This document shows positions 39,139-47,996 of a stretch of DNA of 64,000 bases, piece by piece. Numbering within the stretch: the stretch's first letter is position 1; every line of letters starts with the position of its first letter. Origin of the DNA: Defluviitalea saccharophila (GTDB taxonomy: Bacteria; Bacillota; Clostridia; Lachnospirales; Defluviitaleaceae); the NCBI RefSeq assembly GCF_038396635.1, contig NZ_CP121687.1, forward strand, positions 2,842,592 to 2,906,591, read 5' to 3'. Under the pieces are notes generated by a model that was not told the origin of the DNA, made no database searches, and worked only from the letters and a program-made list of their open reading frames with translations. Both the position numbers and the translations under genes were made by a program.

Positions 39139-39825
39139 ATGGGAATCTTAAATAGAATGGTAACTATCATTAAGTCAAATCTTAATGACTTACTGGATAA
39201 GGCAGAAGATCCAGAAAAAATGCTGGAACAGCTTATCCTGGATATGCAAGAGCAATATACTGAAGCAAAGGCACAAATTGCACAGGCAATAGCAGACGAA
39301 AAGAAACTGGAAAGAGAATATGAAGAACAGCTAAAACTTCAAAATGAGTGGGCCGAGAAGGCTGAACTGGCTGTTCGTCAACAAAATGATGATTTAGCAA
39401 TTAAAGCATTAAAAAGAAAGAACGAACATCAAAAGCTTGCTGAAGACTATAAAGTACATTTAGATGAACAAAAACAAGTGACAGAAAAGCTTAAGAATTC
39501 TCTTCGAGAACTGAATGATAAAATTGAAGAAGCAAAGAGGAAAAAAGAATTACTTATTGCAAGATCCAAGAGAGCTAAGGCACAGGAATCTGTGAATAAA
39601 ACCTTTTCAGAATTAAATGATACCAGTGCATTTGATACATTTGCCAGAATGGAATCTAAAATTGAAGCTATAGAAGATAAGGTAAAAGCTCATGAGGAAC
39701 TCAATGAAGAGGTATCTGGAGATGCCTTGAATAGAGAATTTGAGCAATTAGAAAAAACAAAACAAGATTTAGATGTAATGGACGAATTGGCTGCACTAAA
39801 AGCAAAAATGGGAAAAGCAGAATAA
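39139..39825 (+). CDS. pspA: PspA/IM30 family phage-shock protein
   Basis: The 228-residue all-helical protein has the PspA/Vipp1 start (MGILNRMVTIIKSNLNDLLDKAEDPEKMLEQL, an amphipathic helix) and a long coiled coil. It would oligomerise on stressed membranes. ATG 39139 follows GGGAGTGG; the in-frame ATG at 39076 gives an AT-rich non-homologous extension. It sits just before a two-component system and htrA, a coherent envelope-stress set. Confidence 0.94.
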   Translation: MGILNRMVTIIKSNLNDLLDKAEDPEKMLEQLILDMQEQYTEAKAQIAQAIADEKKLEREYEEQLKLQNEWAEKAELAVRQQNDDLAIKALKRKNEHQKLAEDYKVHLDEQKQVTEKLKNSLRELNDKIEEAKRKKELLIARSKRAKAQESVNKTFSELNDTSAFDTFARMESKIEAIEDKVKAHEELNEEVSGDALNREFEQLEKTKQDLDVMDELAALKAKMGKAE

Positions 39826-39832
39826 TCTAAAG

Positions 39833-39860
39833 AACCCCTACACTTTGTAGGGGTTTAATC
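39833..39860 (+). terminator. Terminator after pspA
   Basis: AACCCCTAC-ACTTT-GTAGGGGTT hairpin with a short T-rich tail. Confidence 0.78.
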
Positions 39861-39883
39861 TATAAAGGAAAGGTGGGGAAATA

Positions 39884-40567
39884 TTGTCTTCCAAAATAAA
39901 AATTCTAATCGTCGATGATGATGTTCACATTGCTGAGTTGATTTCCCTTTATCTGAATAAAGAAGGATATGAAACCAAGGAAGTATACAGCGGAAAAAGT
40001 GCCTTGCAGGCATTTTCATCTTTTGCGCCGCATCTGGTTCTTCTGGACATTATGCTTCCTGAAATAGATGGCTATGATGTCTGCAGAGAAATACGAAAAA
40101 TGAGCAATATTCCTATTATCATGCTGACAGCAAAAGGAGAAACCTTCGATAAAGTTTTGGGTCTGGAATTGGGTGCAGACGATTACATCGTAAAGCCTTT
40201 TGAACCAAAGGAACTGGTTGCCAGAGTTAAAGCTGTATTAAGAAGATATGAGCCCCGGGAAGAAAGCGGTAAAAAAATCATTGTCCCCAATCTAACGATC
40301 GATTTAGGGAATTACTCTGTGACTTACCATGGCAAACAGATGGAACTTCCACCGAAAGAATTGGAGCTTTTATACTTTCTGGCATCTAATCCGAATCAGG
40401 TATTTACAAGAGAGCAGCTCTTAGACCGTATTTGGGGCTATGATTATATAGGAGACACTAGAACAGTAGATGTACATATAAAAAGAATCAGAGAAAAATT
40501 AAATCAACAAGAAACCTGGAGCATCAAAACGGTTTGGGGGGTAGGCTATAAATTTGAAAATGTTTAA
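39884..40567 (+). CDS. OmpR/PhoB-family response regulator
   Basis: The 227-residue regulator has a receiver domain (acidic DDD, phospho-Asp in LLDIMLP, Lys in IVKPFEP) and a winged-helix DNA-binding domain (LPPKELELLYFLASNPNQVFTREQLL, DTRTVDVHIKRIREKL). It starts with TTG at 39884, 5 bases after a GGTGGGG SD. It is coupled to the histidine kinase gene and is a candidate regulator of the downstream htrA. Confidence 0.94.
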   Translation: MSSKIKILIVDDDVHIAELISLYLNKEGYETKEVYSGKSALQAFSSFAPHLVLLDIMLPEIDGYDVCREIRKMSNIPIIMLTAKGETFDKVLGLELGADDYIVKPFEPKELVARVKAVLRRYEPREESGKKIIVPNLTIDLGNYSVTYHGKQMELPPKELELLYFLASNPNQVFTREQLLDRIWGYDYIGDTRTVDVHIKRIREKLNQQETWSIKTVWGVGYKFENV

Positions 40568-41972
40568 AACCCTCTTTGGAAAGCTTTTTACTGCATATAT
40601 GGGAATTATTTTAGGAAGTTTTGTTCTGTTGGCTGCGATTTTATCCCAAGCCTTTGAAACTTACTTTATAAAACAAAAAGAAGATATTATGCTTGAGCAA
40701 GGTGAAAAAATAACCAAGCAGTATGCAAAGGCATATTATACCGGCATCATGGATCTAGATCAGCTAAGATTTGAAATGGAAGTATTGGATAAATATTTAG
40801 ATTCTATGATTTGGATTGTTGATGCCAATGGAAGAATTTATGTAGTATCTAGAACCGAAAATAAATCCTGGTTAGGCCAAAAGCTAACCTACGAACAGAT
40901 TAATGAAGTGTTCGAAGGGAAAATTGTAACCATCAAAGGAAATTTCGGTGGGTACTTTAAAGATCCTGTCCTCACTGTAGGGTATCCGATTCAAATAGAT
41001 GGCAAAGCCTATGGGGCACTTTTTATGCATACCCCCATCCCTGAAATTCAAAGAACGGTAAAAGAATTATACAAAATCACTTTGTTATGCTTAAGTTTAT
41101 CCGGACTATGTGCTTTTTTCTTTATATATTATTTATCAAGGCGAATCACCAATCCTCTGAAAGAAATGAATGAAGTTGCCAAGGTTATTGCTGGAGGAGA
41201 TTTTCATAAAAAGCTTGATATTGTTGGCTATGATGAAGTAGCCGAATTAGCAAGCAGTTTTAATTACATGGCGGAAGAATTGAATAAGCTAGAAGAATTA
41301 AGAAGAGGATTTATCGCGAATATTTCCCATGATCTTCGTTCACCGCTTACATCGATTAAAGGGTTTGTACAAGCCATACTGGATGGGACCATTCCTCCGG
41401 AAAAGCAGTCAAAATACCTTGAAATCGTATTAGACGAAACCCGAAGGCTTACAAAAATGACTAATGACATCATGGATTTAACTAAGATGGAAAGTGGACA
41501 AATGGAGTTAAAGAAAGATCAATTTGAAATCAATGATGTTATTAGAATAGTACTGGATAGATTTGAACAGAGAATTCTGGATAAAAAAATAGACCTTAAT
41601 TTAATCTTAGCAGAAGAAAGAACTATGGTTTTTGCGGATCGGGAACAAATTCAAAGAGTCATATATAATCTTTTAGACAATGCGGTAAAATTTGTTCCGG
41701 AAGCAGGAAAGATATGGATTGAAACTACGCTTTCCTATAATAAAGTATTAATATCCATAAAGAATAATGGAGAGGGTATTCCCCAGGAAGAACTGTTATA
41801 TATTTGGGACAGGTTTCATAAAGGAGATAAATCCAGAGGAAAAGATAAAACAGGAATGGGTTTGGGTCTTTCGATCGTTAAGCAGATTCTTAAGAATCAT
41901 GGAGAAAGTATTAAGGTAGAAAATCAGGAGGATGGAGTAGCGTTTATATTTACTCTGGAATTGAAAATCTAA
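40560..41972 (+). CDS. Membrane sensor histidine kinase
   Basis: The kinase of about 470 residues has two membrane helices (about residues 9-30 and 173-195) bracketing an extracellular sensor domain of about 140 residues. HAMP, HisKA (FIANISHDLRSPLTSIKGF) and HATPase_c (NLLDNAVKFVP, GMGLGLSIVKQI) domains follow. The ATG at 40560 overlaps the response-regulator stop; a TTG at 40554 is possible. The pair is a standard OmpR-type two-component system. Confidence 0.94.
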   Translation: MFKTLFGKLFTAYMGIILGSFVLLAAILSQAFETYFIKQKEDIMLEQGEKITKQYAKAYYTGIMDLDQLRFEMEVLDKYLDSMIWIVDANGRIYVVSRTENKSWLGQKLTYEQINEVFEGKIVTIKGNFGGYFKDPVLTVGYPIQIDGKAYGALFMHTPIPEIQRTVKELYKITLLCLSLSGLCAFFFIYYLSRRITNPLKEMNEVAKVIAGGDFHKKLDIVGYDEVAELASSFNYMAEELNKLEELRRGFIANISHDLRSPLTSIKGFVQAILDGTIPPEKQSKYLEIVLDETRRLTKMTNDIMDLTKMESGQMELKKDQFEINDVIRIVLDRFEQRILDKKIDLNLILAEERTMVFADREQIQRVIYNLLDNAVKFVPEAGKIWIETTLSYNKVLISIKNNGEGIPQEELLYIWDRFHKGDKSRGKDKTGMGLGLSIVKQILKNHGESIKVENQEDGVAFIFTLELKI

Positions 41973-41996
41973 AGCGTGCGTTTTGCACGCTTTTTA
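41971..41996 (+). terminator. Terminator after the two-component operon
   Basis: AAAGCGTGCG-TTTT-GCACGCTTTTTAT. The hairpin begins in the stop codon of the kinase gene. Confidence 0.88.
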
Positions 41997-41997
41997 T

Positions 41998-42061
41998 AAT
42001 TACATAGGAAATCCTTCCGGATTTCCTATGTAATTATAAGTCCTCCGGGCAGGATGCACAT
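41998..42061 (+). repeat. Dispersed 64-bp hairpin repeat, copy B
   Basis: A perfect 17-bp hairpin (AATTACATAGGAAATCC / GGATTTCCTATGTAATT, loop TTCC) is followed by the same tail as copy A (CCTCCGGG then ATGCACAT). Differences from copy A in the stem keep or improve pairing, which suggests selection on structure. It lies between the kinase terminator and htrA. Confidence 0.8.
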
Positions 42062-42194
42062 TCGCACATATTGTATTTTGTCGGCTTTACCGTTTTTATA
42101 ATTTTTATAAAGATTTACAAATAGTTCATATTTTATTCAAAAGTGATCGATATAATATAACCATCAACCAACAATTATTGGAGGAGGTTATGAA

Positions 42195-43544
42195 ATGGAC
42201 GAATTTAATGAAATGGATAGAGATAAAGAAATCGATGACGGCATTGTAGAAGTCAGTGATATGCATACTGTGGAAAGTGAGTCTCACTATTATACACAAA
42301 CCATTAAAACTGCTCCTAAAAAACCAAGGTTTAATAAGATGTCTGCATTTTTGATTGTCCTTGGAATTTTTGTAGGAGGAGCTTCAATAGGCCTGGGTAT
42401 AGGACTAGCCAAACCCTTTAATGAACTCTTTCTGCAGCCTGGATTACAAGTGCTTAATGAAAGATTTTTTGGTGGGGAGCCAATAGAAGAAGAAGTGACT
42501 GAAGAAAAGTTTTCGTTTGAAGATGCTGAAGCAGAAGAAGTTGCAAGTGAGGCACAGCCTACCGCATATACTGCGGGAGGAATCAGTATCCCGGAAATTG
42601 CAAAAAAGGTAGGTCCTTCTGTAGTATCTATTAGAAGTCGCTTTACTGTAACCGATTGGTGGAATGAGCAATATCAAAAGGAAGGCACTGGTTCAGGTAT
42701 TGTTTTCAATGTTACTTCAAAGGAAATAATGATTGTAACGAATTATCATGTAATAGAAAATGCACAAAGTCTTGTAGTTACCTTTTTAGGCAATTACTCC
42801 GCACCGGCATCCGTAGTAGGGATAGATTCTCAAACCGATTTAGCAGTAGTAAAAGTAGCCCATGCTGATATTCCAGATGAAATAAAAGGAAAGATAAAAG
42901 CCGCTCCTTTTGGGGATTCTGACAAATTAGAGGTAGGTGAGCTTGCGGTAGCGATAGGAAATCCTTTGGGAGAAGCTTATAGCAATACGGTTACGGCAGG
43001 GGTAATCAGTGCATTAAATCGTACCATTCAGCTTACAGATAAAGAAATGACCTTAATTCAGACAGATGCGGCAATTAACCCCGGAAATAGTGGTGGAGCC
43101 TTAGTTGGAAGCAAAGGAACAGTTATAGGCATTAATACAATTAAATTAGTCGATACCAGTGTTGAGGGCATGGGATTTGCGATTCCAATCAATGTGGCAA
43201 AACCGATTATTGAAGAATTAGTGAATAAGGGTGCTGTTTCAAGACCATATCTTGGTATTCTTGGTCAAGACATAACGGAAGATACAGCACAATTATATGA
43301 AATTCCTATTGGAATTTTGGTTCGTGAAGTATATCAAGGAAGTGGAGCCTATATTGCAGGAATCAGAGCTGGAGATATCATTATTGAATTTGATGGACAA
43401 AAGGTTACAACCATGGAACAACTGACAAAGATTATCGAATCTCATAAAGTAGGGGATAAAATTCAGGTTAAGCTTATTAGAGGAGGAACGACTAAGAAAA
43501 CCGTTACGGTTCAACTCCAAGATAAGAGTAAAATCAAGTATTAA
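42195..43544 (+). CDS. htrA: HtrA/DegP-like S1C serine protease
   Basis: The 449-residue quality-control protease acts outside the membrane. A cytoplasmic acidic N-terminus and one membrane helix (about residues 50-72) are followed by an acidic linker, then the trypsin-like domain. The triad is His185 (TNYHVIENA), Asp215 (SQTDLAVVKV) and Ser299 (NPGNSGGALV). One PDZ domain lies at about 350-440. GGAGGAGG precedes the ATG. A TATAAT -10 at 42151-42156 lacks a canonical -35, consistent with an activator such as the upstream regulator. Confidence 0.95.
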   Translation: MDEFNEMDRDKEIDDGIVEVSDMHTVESESHYYTQTIKTAPKKPRFNKMSAFLIVLGIFVGGASIGLGIGLAKPFNELFLQPGLQVLNERFFGGEPIEEEVTEEKFSFEDAEAEEVASEAQPTAYTAGGISIPEIAKKVGPSVVSIRSRFTVTDWWNEQYQKEGTGSGIVFNVTSKEIMIVTNYHVIENAQSLVVTFLGNYSAPASVVGIDSQTDLAVVKVAHADIPDEIKGKIKAAPFGDSDKLEVGELAVAIGNPLGEAYSNTVTAGVISALNRTIQLTDKEMTLIQTDAAINPGNSGGALVGSKGTVIGINTIKLVDTSVEGMGFAIPINVAKPIIEELVNKGAVSRPYLGILGQDITEDTAQLYEIPIGILVREVYQGSGAYIAGIRAGDIIIEFDGQKVTTMEQLTKIIESHKVGDKIQVKLIRGGTTKKTVTVQLQDKSKIKY

Positions 43545-43566
43545 TAAGTAGAATATCAAAAACTTA

Positions 43567-43601
43567 GGCTACTGACATATTAAAAATGTCAGCAGCCTTT
43601 G
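43567..43601. terminator. Terminator between convergent htrA and lipoprotein genes
   Basis: GGCTACTGACAT and ATGTCAGCAGCC pair with one mismatch and are followed by TTTGTC. Confidence 0.7.
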
Positions 43602-43638
43602 TCATTCTAAGCCATTTTATTGGATTGAGTTTGATTGT

Positions 43639-44196
43639 TTAATTTTCTTCTACTTTTTCAAGAATTATTGTGGTAAATCCGTCAGCCAAACGTACAAATG
43701 CGACTTGTTGATCGCCTTTTATTCCTATATAGGAAATAATTTCGTCAGTAACGATATCATCTCCGCTTTTTGATTCATAACCTAAGTCAATTAATGATTG
43801 ATAGTAACTTTTAGCATCTTCGATACTCATACCTGCAAATTGTACACTGCTTTTTACAGGAGATGAAATGACAGCCACAAAATTGTAACCCTTAGGTTCT
43901 GGGATATCTCCCATATAATCTGCAGGCCATTCTAAATTTTCTCCAGTAGATATCGATGTTTTTCCATCTTCACCATGGATAGTAATGCCTTCATCGGAGA
44001 AATTCGTTTCTCCCTCCGAAGTCTTAATAGTTAGATTGCCATCATCAGAGTCAAAATCTACATCTGCCCCTGTTGCTTGTTCTATAATGCCTTCCATCAT
44101 TTTTTCTGCAGCCATTTCAGATGGAGATTTGCAGGCAGTTAATGCAAATACCAGTGCGATTATCGTCATAACTACACATATTCTTTTCAGCATCAT
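43639..44196 (-). CDS. Putative lipoprotein of unknown function
   Basis: The 185-residue protein has a lipoprotein signal peptide (MLKRICVVMTIIALVFALTAC) whose Cys in LTAC is the lipidation site. The mature part is acidic: an amphipathic helix, a short beta repeat (GNLTIKTSEGETNFSDEG) and a C-terminal domain. SD AAAGGAACG precedes the ATG at 44196; an upstream in-frame extension would bury the signal peptide. Confidence 0.78.
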   Translation of the reverse strand: MMLKRICVVMTIIALVFALTACKSPSEMAAEKMMEGIIEQATGADVDFDSDDGNLTIKTSEGETNFSDEGITIHGEDGKTSISTGENLEWPADYMGDIPEPKGYNFVAVISSPVKSSVQFAGMSIEDAKSYYQSLIDLGYESKSGDDIVTDEIISYIGIKGDQQVAFVRLADGFTTIILEKVEEN

Positions 44197-44610
44197 ATCG
44201 TTCCTTTCAAAAGATATATTTTTGACTTCTCTGTTATAATATTCTATTTCTCCTCTATTTGTCAATACACTATTAAGAATTTTATAAAAAGACTGAATAG
44301 TTAAGAAAAATCACCCGGAGACATTATTTATGAGAAAATTTATTCATTTATAAATTCAAGAGATTTATGCAGGCATTCTTGTGAATAGGTTTGTCTTCAA
44401 GGATTTTTCAATGACATATAGCATTTAAGTTCAATATTATGTATAATCATAATCATATGGAGAAACAAATTTTAATTGGAGCTATATTCATTGATTTTGT
44501 TTTTCTAAAATAGATTACATATTCTAAGCTGTAAATAAATTATATCTATAAGTGTGTAGTCTATAAGAAGCTTTGACACTGGGTCAAAGGATTTTGAATG
44601 GAGGATTTGG
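44197..44610. other. 414-bp intergenic region with an inverted repeat near its right end
   Basis: This AT-rich gap separates divergent genes. I see no coding potential. The only clear structure is CTTTGAC-ACTGG-GTCAAAG at 44571-44589, a perfect 7-bp inverted repeat just upstream of the SD of the YhaM gene, which could be an operator or leader hairpin. Confidence 0.5.
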
Positions 44611-45552
44611 ATGCGGTATTTAAAGGACATTAGAGATGGAGAACAAGTGATAGGACATTATCTTTGCAAACAGAAACAGACCTTAAAATCAAGAACAGGG
44701 AAGCCCTATATATCATTAAAGCTGCAAGATAAAACTGGTTTGGTGGATGCAAAGATTTGGGATATACACAATGAGATAGATGAGTTTGAGGAAAACTCTT
44801 TTATAAAGATAGACGGCGTTGTCAGTGTATTTCAAGGAGAATATCAAATTAGCATACGTAGGTTAAGAGTGAGTATGGAAGGAGAATATGATCCCATGGA
44901 TTATATTCCCTGTACGGACAAAGATATCAATGGAATGCTTGAAAAATTGAGAGCGTATATAGATCAGGTAGAAAACACATATATTAAAAAGCTCCTTCAA
45001 GGTTTTTTTGTAAATGATGAAGTTTTTTTAAGTAAATTCACCTATCATTCTGCTGCACGCAGTGTACATCACAGCTATATGGGAGGACTGCTGGAGCATA
45101 CATTATCAGTTGTGGAATACGCTAACTTTTTAGCGCATTATTATTCCAGTGCCAATCCAGATATTGTTGTTGCCGGAGCAATGCTCCATGATATTGGAAA
45201 GATAGAAGAATTATCTGATTTCCCAATGAACGATTACACAGATCTTGGACAGCTTTTAGGACATATTATGATTGGGGCAGAAATGGTAGGGAAGAAAATC
45301 AGTGAAATAAAAGATTTTCCTCCTAATTTGGAGGCTTTGATAAAGCATTGTATTTTGGCCCATCATGGGGAATTTGAATACGGTTCACCTAAGCGTCCGA
45401 AAACGATTGAAGCGATGATTATTCATTGTGCAGATAACACGGATGCTAAGATTAAGCTGTTTGATGAAGCCATCATGGGAGACCATTCAAAGGGTAGCTG
45501 GGTTGGTTTTAACAGAATGTTGGGAAGAAATATAAGAAAAAGCGATTTTTAA
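44611..45552 (+). CDS. yhaM: 3'-5' exoribonuclease YhaM-like
   Basis: The 313-residue protein has an N-terminal OB-fold (KPYISLKLQDKTGLVDAKIWD) and an HD phosphohydrolase domain with HH, then MLHDIGK, and AHHGEFEYGSPKRPKTIEAM. This matches the YhaM/Cbf1 family, which trims RNA and single-stranded DNA 3' ends. GGAGG precedes the ATG. It is followed closely by the Cas4-like pair, so the cluster may form a nucleic-acid processing operon. Confidence 0.93.
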   Translation: MRYLKDIRDGEQVIGHYLCKQKQTLKSRTGKPYISLKLQDKTGLVDAKIWDIHNEIDEFEENSFIKIDGVVSVFQGEYQISIRRLRVSMEGEYDPMDYIPCTDKDINGMLEKLRAYIDQVENTYIKKLLQGFFVNDEVFLSKFTYHSAARSVHHSYMGGLLEHTLSVVEYANFLAHYYSSANPDIVVAGAMLHDIGKIEELSDFPMNDYTDLGQLLGHIMIGAEMVGKKISEIKDFPPNLEALIKHCILAHHGEFEYGSPKRPKTIEAMIIHCADNTDAKIKLFDEAIMGDHSKGSWVGFNRMLGRNIRKSDF

Positions 45553-45564
45553 TCGGGTGATGCT

Positions 45565-45861
45565 ATGCATAATGACAGCAAGACCATATCAGCAGGAGAG
45601 ATTAATAAATATGTTTACTGCTCTTATCAATGGTATTATACCAGGCTGTACGGCACCAGGAAATTAAGAGAATTAGTAAAGATAAGAAATGAAGAATACG
45701 GATACGAGGATACGGATATGAGCCATTTCCAGAAAGGAAATCGCTTTCATAGCCGTTATCATTTTGGATATAAACTTAAGAAAATAGTTTTAACTGTGTT
45801 GGGGATTGTTTGTTTGCTGGCTTTTATAGCTATTATTTTTTGGGTGATGGGATATGAATAG
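45565..45861 (+). CDS. N-terminal half of a split Cas4-like protein (Cys motif plus membrane helix)
   Basis: The 98-residue protein begins with ISAGEINKYVYCSYQWYY, the form of the N-terminal Cys motif (here Cys19) of Cas4/RecB-like Fe-S exonucleases. A short charged region and one membrane helix (IVLTVLGIVCLLAFIAIIFWV) end the protein. The nuclease active site is absent here and is found in the next gene, which overlaps by 8 bases in another frame. This could be a genuine two-subunit enzyme, or one gene joined by a frameshift. Confidence 0.65.
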   Translation: MHNDSKTISAGEINKYVYCSYQWYYTRLYGTRKLRELVKIRNEEYGYEDTDMSHFQKGNRFHSRYHFGYKLKKIVLTVLGIVCLLAFIAIIFWVMGYE

Positions 45862-46429
45862 TTTAGATATGATATGGGGGGTATCTTTTTTACTAGGCAT
45901 ATCCCTTTTATTTCTGGTATTCAAAAAGCCGGAGATTCAAATTAAAAGACCGAAATTAGGGGTCTTTGGTGCGGACATTATTTATACGGACCAAAAGGAA
46001 AAGTATAAAGCTCCGGATATTGAATATGGGAAAATATTATATTCGGAAAAGTACGATCTTCAAGGGAAACCGGATTATATTTTCCAAAAAAGATGGAGCA
46101 AAAACTTGATTCCTGTTGAATTAAAAAGCGGTACAATTAATGAAGATGATATTAGGCCCCATGAAGGGGATATGATGCAGCTGGCAGCGTATTTTTTGAT
46201 TATTGAAGATGTGTATAACAAAAGACCTAAAGAGGGACGACTAATCTATAGCAATTATATGTTTATTATAAGAAATACATGGAAATTAAGACGAAAAACC
46301 AAGCAAATTCTTGCTGAGATGCGAGATATGCTAAAAACTGGAGAGCAAAATGTCAATCCTTCCTTTGTAAAATGCCGATATTGTATATGTAGGGATACTG
46401 TTTGTGAACATTACAATGGAGAGGATTGA
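45854..46429 (+). CDS. C-terminal half of a split Cas4-like PD-(D/E)XK nuclease
   Basis: The 191-residue protein has an N-terminal membrane helix (MIWGVSFLLGISLLFLVF) and then a RecB/Cas4-type nuclease core: GKPDYIF with the active-site Asp, the E-x-K motif in IPVELKSG, and the Gln motif MMQLAAYFLI. The C-terminal Cys cluster CRYCICRDTVC completes the Fe-S site with the Cys of the upstream half. No cas genes or CRISPR array are near. The start lies within the stop region of the upstream half. Confidence 0.72.
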   Translation: MNSLDMIWGVSFLLGISLLFLVFKKPEIQIKRPKLGVFGADIIYTDQKEKYKAPDIEYGKILYSEKYDLQGKPDYIFQKRWSKNLIPVELKSGTINEDDIRPHEGDMMQLAAYFLIIEDVYNKRPKEGRLIYSNYMFIIRNTWKLRRKTKQILAEMRDMLKTGEQNVNPSFVKCRYCICRDTVCEHYNGED

Positions 46430-46433
46430 TATT

Positions 46434-46607
46434 GTGAAGGAAAATAAAACTCAATCAAACCTTAAGAAGTTAATAAATAAAGTAGAAAAACCATCAGATT
46501 CTATATGGGACAAAAAGAATCCTTTAGAAGAAGCCTTAAGAAAAAGTGACGATGAAGTACTGGCAAAAGCTATCCGGGAGCTTCTTAACAAGGATTTGCT
46601 TAACTAG
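46434..46607 (+). CDS. Small charged protein of unknown function
   Basis: The 57-residue Lys/Glu/Asp-rich, probably helical protein lies between the Cas4-like gene and rlmD. I prefer the GTG at 46434, 9 bases after GGAGAGG. A longer frame from 46404 would overlap the Cas4-like C-terminus. No family recognised. Confidence 0.5.
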   Translation: MKENKTQSNLKKLINKVEKPSDSIWDKKNPLEEALRKSDDEVLAKAIRELLNKDLLN

Positions 46608-46628
46608 AAACAACGGAGGATCAGTACA

Positions 46629-47996
46629 ATGGATGAATTGCCAATCAGCAAAAATATGCATTTTGAGATGACAATAGAAGATATAGGCTCAAAAGGTGAG
46701 GGCATAGGAAAAATCAATGACTTTACGGTCTTTGTTGAAGGGGGCTTACCGGGAGATAAAATTGAAGTTAGAATTGTTAAGGTAAAGAAAACCTATGGAT
46801 ACGGGAAACTAATTCGTATCATCGAAGCTTCTCCTATGAGAGTTACTCCTGCCTGTCCCCATGCTAAAAGATGCGGGGGATGCCAGATTCAGCATTTTGA
46901 CTATCAAGCCCAACTGGATTTTAAAAGAAAAAAAGTTGCAGACAATATCGAGCGGATAGGAAAACTTACAGATGTGGTTGTACATCCTACCCTAGGGATG
47001 AAAGAACCCTTTTATTATAGAAATAAGGCACAATTTCCGGTAAAAATGAAAGACGGAAAAGTTCAAATAGGTTTTTATGCTCAAAGAAGTCATGACATTG
47101 TAGATATCCCCAAATGTTATATACAGGACCCTGTTAATGACGAAATCATTAAGATCATGAGAAATTATATAGAAATTTATAATGTATCTGTTTATGATGA
47201 GGAAAATCATAAAGGCCTTATCCGCCATATATTAACAAGAGCAGGTTTTCAAACAAAAGAAGTAATGGTTTGCATTATTATAAATGGAAAAGATATTCCC
47301 CATAAGGATAAGCTGATAGCCCAGCTGACCAAAATTCCTAATATGAAGAGCATTGTCCTAAATCACAATACTCAAAAAACCAATGTCATATTAGGAGATA
47401 AAATTACGACATTATGGGGACAGGATTATATAACCGACTATATTGGTGATGTAAAATTTGAAATATCTCCTTTGTCGTTTTTTCAAGTAAACCCCATGCA
47501 GACAAAGGTGCTTTATGATAAAGCTTTGGAATATGCCCAGCTTAATGGGGACGAAGTCGTATGGGATGCATACTGCGGCATTGGAACGATTTCCTTATTC
47601 CTTGCCAAAAAAGCAAAGAAAGTGTACGGTGTTGAAATCGTCGAAGCAGCCATAGAAGATGCAAGAAGAAACGCAAAAATTAATAATATCGATAACGTAG
47701 AATTTTTCGTAGGAAAAGCTGAAGAAGTCATCCCTGCACTCTATGAAGAAAAAGGCATCAAAGCGGACGTCATTGTCGTAGATCCTCCAAGAAAAGGCTG
47801 CGACGAAGCCCTGCTTGAGACCATGGCAAAAATGGAGCCCAAGCGCATCGTCTATGTCTCCTGCGACCCGGGAACCCTTGCAAGGGACTTAAAAATACTC
47901 AGTGAACAAGGATATAAAGTGGAAGAAGCCCAACCAGTAGACATGTTTGCCCATAGCGTACATGTGGAAACGGTAGTGAGACTTTCCCGTAAATAA
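46629..47996 (+). CDS. rlmD: 23S rRNA (uracil-C5)-methyltransferase, RlmD/RlmCD type
   Basis: The 455-residue methyltransferase has an N-terminal TRAM domain (about 8-66), the Fe-S Cys cluster CPHAKRCGGCQ, and a Rossmann methyltransferase domain with DAYCGIGTISLFLA and DPPRKGCD. The catalytic Cys is in YVSCDPGTLARDL. GGAGG precedes the ATG. The last 500 bases are visibly more GC-rich than the rest of the gene. Confidence 0.95.
   Translation: MDELPISKNMHFEMTIEDIGSKGEGIGKINDFTVFVEGGLPGDKIEVRIVKVKKTYGYGKLIRIIEASPMRVTPACPHAKRCGGCQIQHFDYQAQLDFKRKKVADNIERIGKLTDVVVHPTLGMKEPFYYRNKAQFPVKMKDGKVQIGFYAQRSHDIVDIPKCYIQDPVNDEIIKIMRNYIEIYNVSVYDEENHKGLIRHILTRAGFQTKEVMVCIIINGKDIPHKDKLIAQLTKIPNMKSIVLNHNTQKTNVILGDKITTLWGQDYITDYIGDVKFEISPLSFFQVNPMQTKVLYDKALEYAQLNGDEVVWDAYCGIGTISLFLAKKAKKVYGVEIVEAAIEDARRNAKINNIDNVEFFVGKAEEVIPALYEEKGIKADVIVVDPPRKGCDEALLETMAKMEPKRIVYVSCDPGTLARDLKILSEQGYKVEEAQPVDMFAHSVHVETVVRLSRK

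Noticed and set aside
45565-46429. CRISPR-Cas locus suggested by the Cas4-like pair
   Set aside because: No array, no other cas genes and a housekeeping neighbourhood; Cas4-like nucleases also occur outside CRISPR.
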